Shown here: in pieces, positions 47,499-58,683 of the stretch | How positions within the stretch are numbered: position 1 is the first letter of the stretch | Layout of the letters: every line of letters begins with the position of its first letter | From: Icerya purchasi | Taxonomy: Eukaryota > Arthropoda > Insecta > Hemiptera > Monophlebidae | Length of the DNA stretch: 64,000 bases | Assembly (NCBI GenBank): GCA_039619475.1 | Contig: CM077116.1 | Span: 37,149,183-37,213,182, forward strand | Reading direction: 5' to 3' | Program-made: the position numbers and the translations under genes | The notes under the pieces: generated by a model | Seen by the model: the letters and a program-made list of their open reading frames with translations, nothing else | Database searches by the model: none | Told to the model about the DNA's origin: nothing

Positions 47499-48179
47499 AT
47501 TAAAAGATACAGACGCCGGCTGCTCAAACGGGCCATACGCGCCCGGGGAACGGAAGGAATACTAAATTGAATTTAGGAGGTTAAGGGAATGAAGGAATTG
47601 GAACGCACTGCGGATATGACACTGAAATTATTTGATCAGTCTTGATTCTATAAAAAATAAATAAATAAATAAAAGCCAAAGACTTACATTATTATAAACG
47701 GTGCAATCATTGACACCCGCGCCCCCTATTTTGAATTATATTTCTCAAAAATGCTAAACGGGAGGAGCGATGTAAAAGTATGCAAATTGACACAAAAATC
47801 TAAACGTAATTTAAATTATTCGGAGAATATCTTGACCTCAAAATTTAATGAACAGCTTGTAATCATTTACGTAATTATGTAAATTTCAGTTTTACAATAT
47901 AAATAACACACTCTTATTCGAAATTACTCCTAATAAAATTTATAATTAAACCTTTTTTTTTATAAAATAATAATTCGAAACGTTTCAAAAAATATTAAAT
48001 CACAACTAAATTCGATATAAGTCGCCCGTTGTAATCGAACTGCGAAATTAAAAAAAAATTCAAAATCTCATAAGAATCACCGTTGTTGGAATTTGTAAAA
48101 GGCCTCGTTCATTTATTTAGTATGATTATTTTCCTTAAATAACCTGTTATACATATACTATTTTTACTTAAAAGTAAAG

Positions 48180-48880
48180 TGAATATGGATCGTTGATGTA
48201 AGGTGTACAAAACGGATGGTATTGAAAACTCTTTATAATGTACCCTTAAAAAGGAGTCCCCCAATTGGGGCTTTGAAAATGTAGTCCAGTTCCATTCCGG
48301 CAGCGGTCTTTTCTTTCCGAGGTTTCGCTGGTGCATCGGATACTCGATTTCAAATTCTGGGAACAGCCCTGCCACACGGGAATGCCCCCATACGCAATCC
48401 ACGGATTAGCGTACCAGCAAATAAGACGGCCGGGAATGGACGATGAAATGCTAGGGAAACGGAGGGAAATCAGATAGAACAATATCACGATGTCTACCAG
48501 TGTCCTATCTATCTTTATTTCTTTTTGGTATAAGTTTGTGGAGGGAAAGAAGGGAACACAATTCCGTCGGAAGCAGCCCTTTTAGCAGTGGTTCAACTAC
48601 CGCAAACCCTCGATGATTCGGAATCCAACTAAAGTTGAAATCACCTTTGTTATTAAGAATTTGGAGATATTTAAATGTCATAAACGAACGTGTGTCATTT
48701 ATAATTCAAAGAACTATGGTGCAGTCCAAGGACTCTCTGGCTATCGGAGAGAATTGTGAATTTATTGATTCGGGTTAAAAACATTCAGAATAAAAGCAAA
48801 TATGCTTTGTCGATAATCAATAGCTCAACGTTAAAAACAGACACCTCTGGAAGGAGTTTGAGTATTTCTGCCGATGAGAT
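48180..48880 (-). pseudogene. LINE RNase H domain fragment
   Basis: Minus-strand blocks: KFTILSDSQRVLGL (third acidic block), FNFSWIPNHRGFAVVEPLLK (final block, where the N-E-x-A-D motif is lost), then a tail with MHQRNLGKKRPLPEWNW and a hydrophobic end. It is probably the downstream part of the LINE whose endonuclease and RT scraps lie at 49880-50640. It contains multiple frameshifts. Confidence 0.65.
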
Positions 48881-49251
48881 TAACCTGTGAACTTCGCACC
48901 ATCTGCAAAAAGTTTACTGCTCTCTGGGGACTTATTATTAATAAAATTACTGAATTATTGGTAGATGCGTATCTTTAATTTTTAGCAATAACATAAATAT
49001 TTATCCTTACACCATATCATAATGGAAATCGTTTTAGAGAAATAAAAAGTTGGAACCTAGGGATAAGAGGGGGGGGGCTATATTAATGAAAAATCGAGAT
49101 TATTTTTGTTAATAATGGAAATTTGGAAGGAACAAATCTCCAATAAGTGTTAATATGTTTGAACTGTTGTAATAAATATGGGAATCAGTAATTGCAGTAT
49201 TTGGGCAAATATCAATCAGCAACAAATAAGGAAGGTGTTCCATATGCGGAG

Positions 49252-49355
49252 TAAATAGAACACCTATGTTCTGAGACAGAATATAATGTGCCGGTTGCAT
49301 ACACAACAAAATGTAATCCGCACATTAAATTCTGTCCCAGAACATAGGTATTTTA
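49252..49355. repeat. Inverted repeat beside a mariner scrap
   Basis: ACCTATGTTCTGAGACAGAA near 49261 is mirrored by TTCTGTCCCAGAACATAGGT near 49330 with one or two mismatches, and the similarity extends outward for some bases. The spacer is about 30 bases. Confidence 0.75.
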
Positions 49356-49474
49356 TTTACCATCCGGAGGCATGCTGTTGGAGAAGATCTCACATTACCG
49401 GTGATGAGACGTGGACAAAGATTTTGTACAATGTTAAGTTTAAACAGGGATATTTGAAAAACACGGAACCATAG
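49355..49474 (+). pseudogene. Mariner transposase scrap (first catalytic block)
   Basis: The plus frame reads RSHITGDETWTKILYN, the I-T-G-D-E-T-W motif with the first catalytic Asp of mariner transposases. Nothing recognisable follows. It sits inside a decayed LINE, between its RT scraps and its RNase H part. Confidence 0.6.
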
Positions 49475-49879
49475 TTTTCAGGCAGGAAATAGTTAAGATT
49501 GTTCTAAAAATGAAATTAAGATTTACCGCATTCGAACCCTGAACAAGACACTCTTCAAAAAGAAGTAAACAAATACATTTGGCTAGCTTAATTCTTTTGT
49601 GCTGAAATAGGAATCGTCCCTCTCTGTCTGAAAAAAGTTAAAGACTAAAAGTTTTTTTATTTAGAAAGGATAAATCGATATTAATTAAATGTAGATGCAA
49701 TCAACGGTTCCCAAACATAATATAATACCGAATAATAAACCATGCAGAGAAATATTCATTATTTTCAATTCATCATGTAAGTTTCTTAAAAAACGTTTCA
49801 AAGCATTTTCTAAAACAGTAAGCTAGCGCAATCAATTTATAGGATGTTGCTTCATTAGAAGATTTGTCCGCTTCAGGGA

Positions 49880-50640
49880 AACAGCAACACTATCAGGAGA
49901 AAATTCAACCACACTTGCGGAAAAACGTATTGACGTGTTAAAGATGTTTACAAAGTAGCGTTTAGAATTTTCACTTAGATTATTTATGACAGTGTATGCT
50001 ATCCAAGCCCGGAAAAGAATCTTTTTTATTTCTTATATGCCGGAATAGTCCATTGTAACGCAGTTAAACAAAAATCGCGAGGCAAGCGGTATGTTTGCAG
50101 GTATTTCATTTATTACGAGGACATAGGTAATTGCGTATAAAATTTTCAAACCAAGAGATGTCAATAGAGCTTTTAGCAGGGTAATCTTTAAATCTCCTGT
50201 CTAGCGAGCAGATTCCTTTGAGCAGAACGCTTCTAGTGAACTTCGCCTAATAAGTTTCTCAAAAATCCTTCTTAGCTTTCTTAAAAAATCTACCACTTTC
50301 AGCGGAAGTACTTTTGCGGTTCAAGCATCATCTTCCTTTCGAAATTTTAGCACAGGCAGAATTGCGCTCGTTAATCTTTTGACAATTTTCGATTCATCAA
50401 AGGGAAGGAATTTTTTCCCTTTTAAATGGACGAGCTAGAAGTACACAGAATCATACCTGAACTTCTCTAAGGGCGAATTCCCGAAAATTCATCATCATAC
50501 CTATAAACCTAAAATTCACGGCCCCCAATTTTCAGACCTTTCCGTTAACAGATACCTTAGCGTTATATTGAATTTCAATTTTTATTAAAAGGTGATCGCT
50601 TCCCAGAGAAGCAACACTATTTGTAAACAGTCGAGATGAA
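49880..50640 (-). pseudogene. LINE endonuclease end and RT start, heavily decayed
   Basis: The minus strand reads NSVASLGSDHLLIKIEI near 50570-50620, the S-D-H block with the catalytic Asp-His of an APE-type endonuclease. Near 49960-50030 it reads KKDSFPGLDSI and, in the next frame, YTVINNLSENSKRYFVNIFN, matching the start of LINE RT domains (P-G-x-D-x-I ... L-P-E-x-x-x-x-x-L-x-x-I-F-N). Intervening sequence is unreadable. Order and strand fit one element continuing to the RNase H part at 48180-48880. Confidence 0.6.
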
Positions 50641-50749
50641 TACCGGATGGAAAAAGGGAAAAAGCCTTTTTTTTTTTTTTTTTTTTTAGGTTTGGCCAAT
50701 CAAGGTCAGCTATCCAGGACAATCGGACTACATTAGCGATTAAATTTTA

Positions 50750-51060
50750 ATCCGGACAGAGATCGATGAAAGAAAAGAAACAAAAATAAGAACCACCTTT
50801 GAAGACGTCGTAGATATAGGAAGCATTATATGAAGTAGGAAAATTCGTCTTTAATAGCTGAACGTACAGAATATTACGTTCAGAGGAAAGATTGGAACAT
50901 TCAAACAGCACGTGGTCAGGATCACAAACGAAAAAGAACAACCGCCAGAGTGCGAAGAACAATAAGGAGACGGGGAAAGAGCAAAACGATACCGCGAAGA
51001 TGGGAGCAAAGTATGATTGAACCGCAGACGGCGGACAGCAATAATGAAAAAAAGGCATTT
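50750..51060 (-). pseudogene. LINE zinc tail and C-terminus
   Basis: The minus strand reads CDPDHVLFECSNLSSERNIL, then LLKTNFPTSYNASYIYD, the terminal module of the RNase H LINE family represented at 4, 13.8, 25.3, 33 and 36.8 kb. It lies upstream (in minus sense) of another LINE's endonuclease, so at least two insertions abut here. A T run lies at 50667-50688. Confidence 0.68.
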
Positions 51061-51267
51061 GAAAATAATAGAACTAAGAACAGGAAGCGTATATCGTTAC
51101 TCTTTAATTTTAATCGTTATCAGTTTCGAATATTCTGACAATTTGGAAAAAATTAAAATTGAAAAAAATAAACAATAGACGAACATTTGAAATTGTCTGG
51201 TCATTGCTGCGTTTCTTGCGAAGTTATAAAAGCTACATTTTGAATTTTCAGTCACGTTAACTATCAA

Positions 51268-51919
51268 TTAATGGCACCCGACAAAGTTGCTTTGTAAAGC
51301 TTCTTTATACGGTATGGGAGCGCGCAAAAGTTTTGTCGTTCGATATTGAAAGAATTCCTGCGCAAACTGCTGCGGCTGGAAACTGTTCGAAGTCTGCAAA
51401 GTTAAATATATATATGCTTGCCGACGTCCGAGGGGTACGCGAAACCGGGAGAGATTGAATAGAAATCCAAAACGAACGGCCGACGAGAAGTTGCTGCAGA
51501 TAATAGCGGGCTCAGTCGTGCATTTAAGGGAAATATTAAGACGAGAGAGGATCAGTCGGCGTTGCGTTTTGTGGCGAAGATGACATATCTGTCGGTGTCT
51601 TAAAATTTGAATAATCCCGAAAGCAGTCGGTATGTTGCCGCGATAGTTTTGTTTGGCGATGGCAAATTCTGTTGACGTCGCCGAGTCTTGTTCGCTTGTC
51701 ATATGCTGCTCGGGCCTGCCTTTATGAATAATGAATTGTCTCCCCTCGTTTCGACAGGCTTCGCGGCCGAGTCATCAAAGGAGCCGCGCGCCAATTCCTC
51801 CAGCGTCCCACAAAATTTTCTTTCATTCCGCCCCCACGTCATCCAGCTGACTAAACGGAAATTATTTAATTTACTAGCCTTGCCACAGGCGCACATTTCT
51901 GGCGCTCTCTTTGTATCCT
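51268..51919. other. Less AT-rich island, no gene assigned
   Basis: This stretch is visibly richer in G and C than its surroundings and carries overlapping open frames on both strands (minus 51268-51702, 144 codons; plus from 51688). Neither shows a domain. It could be an exon-bearing or regulatory island, or simply different repeat DNA. Confidence 0.3.
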
Positions 51920-51920
51920 C

Positions 51921-51983
<63 letters not shown>

Positions 51984-51990
51984 CGCGCGC
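51920..51990. repeat. Compound microsatellite (AT)n(GT)n(GC)n
   Basis: About 12 AT, 15 GT and 8 GC units in order. The array at 22677-22764 has the same succession. Confidence 0.95.
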
Positions 51991-52067
51991 ATAAAATGTC
52001 TGAACGACGCCTTTTGAGGTCGAACAAAAGAAGTCGCCTAAACTCGGGATTTTCGGCTGAAGCAGAT

Positions 52068-52799
52068 CTACTCTAATTCAGCAACGCTCTGTATCTTTGA
52101 TCGTTTTTCGACAACTTTCTGCACAAAGAGAAAAACTGAAAACTTCTGAAAGCTCAGACAGTTTTTTCTAACCAGAGGAACGATCTTTTTCCCGTTACAC
52201 TCGTATAATCCTAGCGTTCTGTTTCTGTGACGGACTATTTTTTTCTTCCAAATTTTAAGAAGAAAACTATCGGCTGGGTTTTTGTAAAATTTTTCCGCAG
52301 AAGCAACCATGAAATGCGAAGGTACTCCAGACATTTCACCAGCGACTGAGGTGGACGCAGAAATTTTCGTCAATTTTTTAACGTGTATAGAGTATTGTTG
52401 CAGCCGAAACGTGACATCATGCGCCGCTAACCAAGTATAGAAGCGTAGCTGTAGGTCAACGAAGATACCTTGAGAGTTTTTCACTATCGATAAAAGATTT
52501 TTCTTATTTTTGACTTCATTCCGTCGTCTAGATGAACAGGAAGTTCGACGAGCCACAGTGTCACGCCGTGTTTCGTAATGTCGCCAAAATAACTTTATAA
52601 TAAAGCGGAAGATGCCGAGAAATGTACAGATGTGTGCATATTTGCGCGGGAACAGACGTAAAATTTTTACCCAATTAGGAATGATCACATCCGTATTGAA
52701 TAGGAGCAATTTTTTCGAGGAATAATTCTCAAAATTCTGCGTCACTACTCGATATATAGGTATACATTGAACCTGTTCGTTTCGCTGTGACCGACTCAC
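52068..52799 (-). CDS. 243-codon ORF of unknown meaning
   Basis: This is the longest open frame outside the Jockey element. The protein begins MSRSQRNEQVQ and is rich in Lys, Arg, Phe, Ser and Leu, with basic clusters (ARRTSCSSRRRNE, KIWKKKIVRHRNR) and no motif, signal peptide or repeat that I recognise. A frame of this length is unlikely by chance in strongly AT-rich DNA, but the local sequence is less AT-rich and the composition does not look like a conserved enzyme. It may be chance, a degenerate repeat or an unspliced exon. Confidence 0.2.
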   Translation of the reverse strand: MSRSQRNEQVQCIPIYRVVTQNFENYSSKKLLLFNTDVIIPNWVKILRLFPRKYAHICTFLGIFRFIIKLFWRHYETRRDTVARRTSCSSRRRNEVKNKKNLLSIVKNSQGIFVDLQLRFYTWLAAHDVTFRLQQYSIHVKKLTKISASTSVAGEMSGVPSHFMVASAEKFYKNPADSFLLKIWKKKIVRHRNRTLGLYECNGKKIVPLVRKNCLSFQKFSVFLFVQKVVEKRSKIQSVAELE

Positions 52800-54728
52800 T
52801 GTGGAGTGAACTGGCCAGCCGTTCGAATGGCCGAAAATCTTTTTAGACTACTTGCTGAACCCCGCCGTGTTCGATTCTTACAGGTTACCGAAATGATTTT
52901 CCGACTTTCTTTTAGATATTTTTTAAATTACGTGGAGGTTATTTTTCAGTAAGTAAAAAAAAAAAAAAAAAAAACCAAATATCTACAACCGATTAGTTCG
53001 TTTGCAGCATTATAATGAATGTATCAACCGAAAGAATGAATACATTTTTTAATGTACTTTACTCAATAATAAATTACGAAGATCTTTTTTATTTGCATAA
53101 AATATGCTGCGACAGTTAAACATTAAATGATTTTTCTTCATATAGTTGAATAAAATTCGGAGAAGACGTTTTTTGAATCGTGGGGTTTGTTGTATTTAAA
53201 GATAGACCGACGTAATATTTTAGAGATAGAAACATTCTTCTGAGTTGAAGTGGCAGGATGTTAGTTTCCGCATACAGTCTGTCTGTTGAGCTGCAGTACA
53301 TTGCGCCTGAGCTTAACCTTAATGCAGAATTTTGAATAGTGTTTAAAGTCTATTTTCAGTAATATTTATATTTATTGCTAGTACACATTTTAGTTAAAAT
53401 TTTAACAGAACACATAAAAAATTTTTTTTATTATTTCGGAGGATTGAACCGTCTTAATAAAACTTTTGGAGGGGCTTGAGCTCCGTAAACTGTGGAAGTG
53501 CTTACATGATTACAGATGTAAATATTAGATTTTATGATTCGGAGCTACTTAAATGGGGTATAAGTCAACCTGTTATAAACTTCATTACTTACTTTTGTAA
53601 TAAAGATTAAAATTGCTTGAGTTAATTAGTGGACATTATAACGGTAAAATATTTAAAATATGTAAGTAACTTTAAAAAACTAAAAAGTTTAATTTGCCAT
53701 TTTTTTATTTCTACTGATACTTCATACGTTTTCGCTTTAATTTGTTAAGTTTGTTAGTTCGTGAAAGCTCTTGCATAATTCTAGTAACCAGAAAAACCTA
53801 AGCATCTGGACCGGGAATAAACCAGGAATTTAAAAATTATATTTGAGTAGCCACATGACTGAGACCGTTTAACACATAAATTTGAAATTGCGCGTATAAA
53901 TTATGGCCAAAAGGTTCTTCCAAAAATCACCTCGAACCGCTGATTATTCCGCGGAAACTTTGCAAAAGAGCGTCAGAAATAAGCACTTACATTAAAAGAA
54001 ATTTTACGAACCAGTTTGTAACTTGCAGGTTGCAGTGTCGGGGATTAAAAAAAAATAATAATAATAATTTTTCTCACCAAAACTAGCTACTTTAACGAAA
54101 ATATACTTTGGTTTTTTATTTAAGCTGCAAAAGTTCGCGAAAAGTTCAAAAAATCGCGAAGCATAATGCGCCCCTTCGTTTTAGCGACGCGAGTATTGTA
54201 ATTCGAAATTTTGTAACAGATTATAAATATGCATATATTCGAGGGAATATATTACAGGAAAAATATAGCGGATATTATAACTTAAAATTTGAACTTCGAA
54301 AGAAAAAATTTATTTCAATTTCGATTATGTTCTGCAGCGACGGAAAATTCGCTCATAGGTAGTATCGAGATTGTATTTCGATTTCTCGACGGAACTTTAA
54401 AGTTCTCAAAAAAGCACGAATAATAAAGTGTACCCTTTTTTTTACGAGATGAATATTATGCTAATTAGAAATTTTATAGCTTAAACGTTGCTTATAATAG
54501 AAAATTTCCCTAATTAAGCATAACCGAAAATTCTCAGCTTTAAAATTTTCAAAACAGCTTTCTAAAAAACAAAATGAATGAAAATATTTTTTTCCCCCGC
54601 GCTGTGTACAGCAGCTAGTTTATTATATTTTATAAAATAGGTTTACTGATTTCAAAAGATCGAGAAGGGATGCGGCGAATGGAGAATCCTGGGATAGGAG
54701 TGACAAAGGAGGATATTGCGGAGGGAAG
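52800..54728. other. No gene seen
   Basis: An A-run lies at 52948-52973. No domain was recognised on either strand. Confidence 0.5.
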
Positions 54729-55430
54729 CTATAGGTTAAGGATCTTTAGAAATTCAGTTAGAAGGTGGGGGATGGTGATAAGAACTTCACATTTGTCACA
54801 AATTGATGGAACAAGATTCTGAAATATATATGCATGTGTCAGGATGTAATGGCCAATACGTAGGCGCACAGCACCACCTGATCCTTTCGACCTTCTGGTT
54901 GAAATTTCCATTTGCGAACTGAAAGTTGGACTGCATGTAGGTGTGATGGATTTTGTTTCTCCGCAAATTTTTTCTGCCATAATTTCAAAAAAATGTTTTT
55001 ACTCGATTCCTTGATATTACCAGGTGGAATCTGAATTCGTGGAACCGGAAGCGTTTCTGATGCCTCTTTGGGGGCATAATCGGCCATAAGATTTCCTGGT
55101 AGATACCCACAAGAAGGTTACCCTCGGTGATGAATTATGAAGCATTATATTTATGGAGTCAGCTATCGGATGGTTTGATTTTTGTTGAATGTTCTGTAAG
55201 GCTGTCAATGAGTCCGTGGCTATTGATATTCCCTAGCAGGATGCCATACAATTCCGCGGACAGAGCGGAGAATAGCGGCGAGAGCGAACATCTGAGAATA
55301 ACATTTTGACCAACTACGACGGCGCAACCAGCATATTCTGCTGCCCTTGTGCCATCTGAGTAATATAATCTATTTGTTTTGACATCGTGGCGTATGGTAT
55401 ATTCATAAAAATTATAGGACAATTCGATTA
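54729..55430 (-). pseudogene. RNase H LINE fragment with zinc tail, best preserved
   Basis: Minus strand in order: RLYYSDGTRAAEYAGCAVVV (first RNase H block, Asp present), SALSAELYGILLG (Glu present), a frame change, FLWVSTRKS (degenerate W-V-P-S-H block), then MADYAPKEASETLPVPRIQ (Asp of N-E-K-A-D retained) and ESSKNIFLKLWQKKF. It ends ILTHAYIF and CDKCEVLITIPHLLTE, the C-x2-C...H tail. These are ORF2 C-terminal modules of an I-like LINE. At least two frameshifts are visible. Its family differs from the pyrimidine-tailed one. Confidence 0.82.
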
Positions 55431-55901
55431 TCCTCGGCTACTAGAAGTATGTAGTAGCGGATTTTGATCATTTTTATTTTTATCACAATTGCTCAAAACT
55501 CGCAGCTCCATAGATTTCGGGATTATTTTTTTACTGCGAAAGCCAACAATATCACACCGATATTATACACTCTAGATCTGAATGGAAAAGAAAAAGGTCG
55601 ATTCTTGTTGATTCGGAAATGAGCATGAAATAGTTCTTTAACGTATAAAACATTCAAACTCGGATGGCCATTGTCGCTTTCACATCTGAAAAGGGGTTAG
55701 GTCATCAGACGGATAGCAGTATGTGCGGACAGACTAAAAATTCGTTACTAATCGCACACAGCTTACACTGCCACCGCTGCGCACAATGGCTAATCACAAG
55801 TTGAATAAAGATTGTTAAAATTTAGCCATCCTAAAGATGCCCGTTTGAGAAATTATTTGCCTTTTCTACCCAGTTCCAGTGGGTCGGATTTCGTTACTGG
55901 T

Positions 55902-55913
55902 ATTATTTTTTTT
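55902..55913. repeat. SINE target-site duplication, left
   Basis: ATTATTTTTTTT matches 58684-58695 exactly over 12 bases. The sequence is low-complexity, so it counts as support only together with the SINE boundaries. Confidence 0.6.
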
Positions 55914-56065
55914 GATTTAGTAAAGTAAAGTAAGTTCCATACCACTGACAGGGCGTCGGGATTGTGAAGTTAAACATTCCATAATGATACTAAACCTAAT
56001 GGATCTGATGAAAATACTCTCGACCGCCTCTACTTTCCCAGATTTCTCTGGTACCCAATTATTTC
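55914..56065 (-). repeat. SINE, 3' part (split by a transposon)
   Basis: The minus orientation ends in a TTACTTTACTTTAC tail. It shares ACAGGGCGTCGGGATTGTGA and AGATTTCTCTGGTACCCAAT with the copy at 60361-60557. It continues at 58568 after a 2.5 kb insertion; both parts together make about 268 bp. Confidence 0.88.
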
Positions 56066-56171
56066 GGGGACATACGAATTGCGCACCAAGCACTAACACA
56101 GTGACAAGTCACACACGAATTCCGCACCAGACCTGAAATAGCCCACCCGCTGACAACTCGAATTGCGCACC
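56066..56171. promoter_or_regulatory. Left subterminal repeat array (likely transposase binding sites)
   Basis: Three direct copies of CGAATTGCGCACC (second copy with one change) start at 56075, 56116 and 56159, spaced 41 and 43 bases apart. Such arrays are typical binding sites for the transposase that mobilises the element in trans. The role is inferred from the layout. Confidence 0.55.
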
Positions 56172-58475
56172 GTCTTTAAAAAAAATACTCTGATTTTATA
56201 AAATCGATGAAGGAATAAAATGAGTAAAAGTCGCTCTTTCAGTGACTTCCAAAATGTGTTATCGTAATGAAACGTTTACTATTTGGAATAATAACCGAAC
56301 TACATTTCAGTCGATTAAAAAAGCCTTTAACGTTTGCGAAAAATAGGCTACTATCCCGTTAGCAGTACGATTGTTATTCGAAATATTTTTAACAATCTAG
56401 AAACGTACTCATATTTAAAGAAATATTGCATAAAATAGAATAATTTTTGCACGAATATTATATAAAATAACGTAAATTACGATAATTTCTAACTGAATAT
56501 GTAGAATTTTCAGCGCACGGCATATTATGTTTCATGAAGGTTCTATTTCACATTAATACAAAATACTTTCATATCAACTGATTAATGTACATAAAATCAT
56601 AAATGTGACCATGTAAAATTTTCGAGTTTGACAAATTAAATATGTTGTTATAATATAGAGTTACTTACGAGTTTGAGGGAACCGAGTTTCGGGAAAGTTT
56701 CAGTTCAGATTTTATTTTATCCATTAATCAGTGTTCAATCTCAGTTATAAATTGTCATTTGAATTAAAACCAAATTTGTTAAAAATCGTAATTTTTTCAT
56801 TTAGTGTACCAATACATAGTATTCTAATTAAATTTTAAATGACAACGCAAAAATTTACCATTAAAATAAAATCCTATTTAAAACAATTTAATTAAAACTT
56901 ACAATGATAATAATTACGTAAATAAATAGTGTTAGTACTACTACCTTTTTTCTTTAAATGTTAGTTAGATTTAACAAGATAATTTTCCTTCGTCAAGTTT
57001 TTATAATTTGTAGTTTATTGTAAATTAAATAGTTTCTTATCTAGATAATAGATATTTTTGCGCACATTTGGTTGGTATTAATGTGTTTTGTTCGATAAAT
57101 GATAAAGAAGCAGAAGCATTTAAACTCAAATTTAGGTTATGAGAATAAAAAAGTAATTCTTAGAAGCAACACTGAAATATGGTTTCACTACTTCCGTGTA
57201 ATGTTTTCCATTAATACAGAACATGTCCGGGAAAATATTTTTTTTTGAACTTTTAAGTTTCCAGCACCCTCCGGTAATTTAAATTTGAAGCTAAAATATC
57301 GTTATATTTTTCTTTCCAAAGTATCCGTTTATATATTTTCGAAAACTACATTCGTTTGCCGTTTTTAGATCGAAACGGGGTTTAAATTAAGTGCTTATTG
57401 GAAATGTTTATTGCGATGCAAAGTTTGTTGTTTATTGTATATTTTAAATTTCAGGAATAATATCGGTTGGTGATTTATGCATTTTGAAGTAATTTTTAGA
57501 TAATTTTAAATTTGTCATATTACATATTCTTAACTCGTTGCGCGACTTTTAGCGCTCAGGGGTTAGAAGAGTTGTTCGAACGTTACCATTTTCTGAAAGA
57601 GCATTAATACTATTTTTGTATATAGCTTTACATTTTAACGTGTAAGCGTCATATTTCCTCATAAAAAAAACATCAAAAATTATCATCCGGCTTATAAGTA
57701 CATAACAGTAATTCGACACTGTTTAAATTACTGCTCTATTTTAATCATAGAAATAAAATGATGATTCAAAATTGTTATTTTACAGGCGCTTTAAGAATTC
57801 AAACTGTTCTAGAAATATTTATCCCCATAATAAAACTGTTAACACTGATAATTTCTTAACATTAATGGTAACACGAAATTAACATTAACGTATATATGAA
57901 AGTGAAATATTTTATTAAAAATAATAACTTACAAATAAGGAAAAATTTTAGCTGCCGCTATGTCAAGAGGTAGTACACACGTGTAATCAGAAATGTATAA
58001 TTCTTTTGAAACTAGAAAGATAAAAGAACACAAATGTAGACAATTAGGAGTAAGCTAAATTACTGAAAGTTGAGCTAACTGGTAAATTGCAAAAGCCGGA
58101 ATCAATTTTTAATGATTAAAACATAAATATATCACAGTTATTTATCGGAACTACTTGTTTTAAAAACAAAAATGGAATTAGAAGTTTAAACAATTATGTA
58201 TTTTTAAAATTAATCTGGAGTATTCTCAAATATGTTTTAATAAACCGTTATACAGGAAATATTTTTAATACATAAGCAGATGTAGTATTTTTCATTAGTA
58301 GATTAAAAATTAATTTCAAAAATACAATACGTAAAAATGTTGAAAGTTATCGAACATTAAAAATATAGTACGATCAAGCGCCATCAGTTTTGGAAACCCT
58401 TAGTCCAGTGAACAGCGATTATGGTCCGAGCGTCGTTTTCGTTTGTTTTTTCATATTTCATACCTGCAAACTTCC

Positions 58476-58559
58476 GGTGCGCAATTCGTGTGTGAAGATT
58501 ACAGACCTTTTTTTAACCTTCGACTCAGGTAAATAACGGTGCGCAATTCGAGTGTGGCC
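58476..58559. promoter_or_regulatory. Right subterminal repeats (inverted copies)
   Basis: GGTGCGCAATTCG occurs at 58476-58488 and 58538-58550, 62 bases apart, in inverse orientation to the left array. The right end has two copies against three at the left, an asymmetry seen in several transposon groups. Confidence 0.55.
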
Positions 58560-58567
58560 ATTATTTC

Positions 58568-58683
58568 AGGCTGGATAAACTTGGAAGCGACCTGGATCCG
58601 GGACGAGACAAATCTCGAACCCGTGACCTACGATTTGGTAGCCAAGCACCTTAACTACTAGGCTATCACGCTGTCTACCGTTG
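58568..58683 (-). repeat. SINE, tRNA-derived 5' head
   Basis: The minus strand reads GATAGCCTAGTAGTTAAGG (A-box-like) and GGTTCGAGATT (B-box-like) about 33 bases later, the spacing and order of an internal pol III promoter, followed by the body GATCCAGGTCGCTTCC shared with 60530-60557. The anticodon arm and stems do not form a proper tRNA. Transcription by pol III and retroposition by a LINE partner are inferred. Confidence 0.82.

Larger units (their letters stand above)
56066..58559. mobile_element. 2,494 bp non-coding DNA transposon inserted in the SINE
   Basis: The 22 bp terminal inverted repeats are left GGGGACATACGAATTGCGCA+CC and right (reverse complement) GGCCACACTCGAATTGCGCA+CC, with 18 of 22 matching. 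The target duplication ATTATTTC lies at 56058-56065 and 58560-58567. Removing the element and one duplication restores the SINE sequence seen intact at 60361-60557. The motif CGAATTGCGCACC is repeated at the left end (56075, 56116 as a variant, 56159) and inverted at the right end (58476, 58538). No open frame of 60 codons or more lies inside, so it is non-autonomous. An 8 bp duplication fits hAT, P or some Mutator-like groups; the terminal bases do not decide. Confidence 0.9.

Noticed and set aside
49529..49552. B-box-like GGTTCGAATGC on the minus strand
   Set aside because: No A-box at a suitable distance and no copies elsewhere in the window.
58568..58683. A tRNA gene on the minus strand
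   Set aside because: A- and B-box-like motifs are present, but the stems do not pair and the sequence continues into the SINE body shared with other copies.
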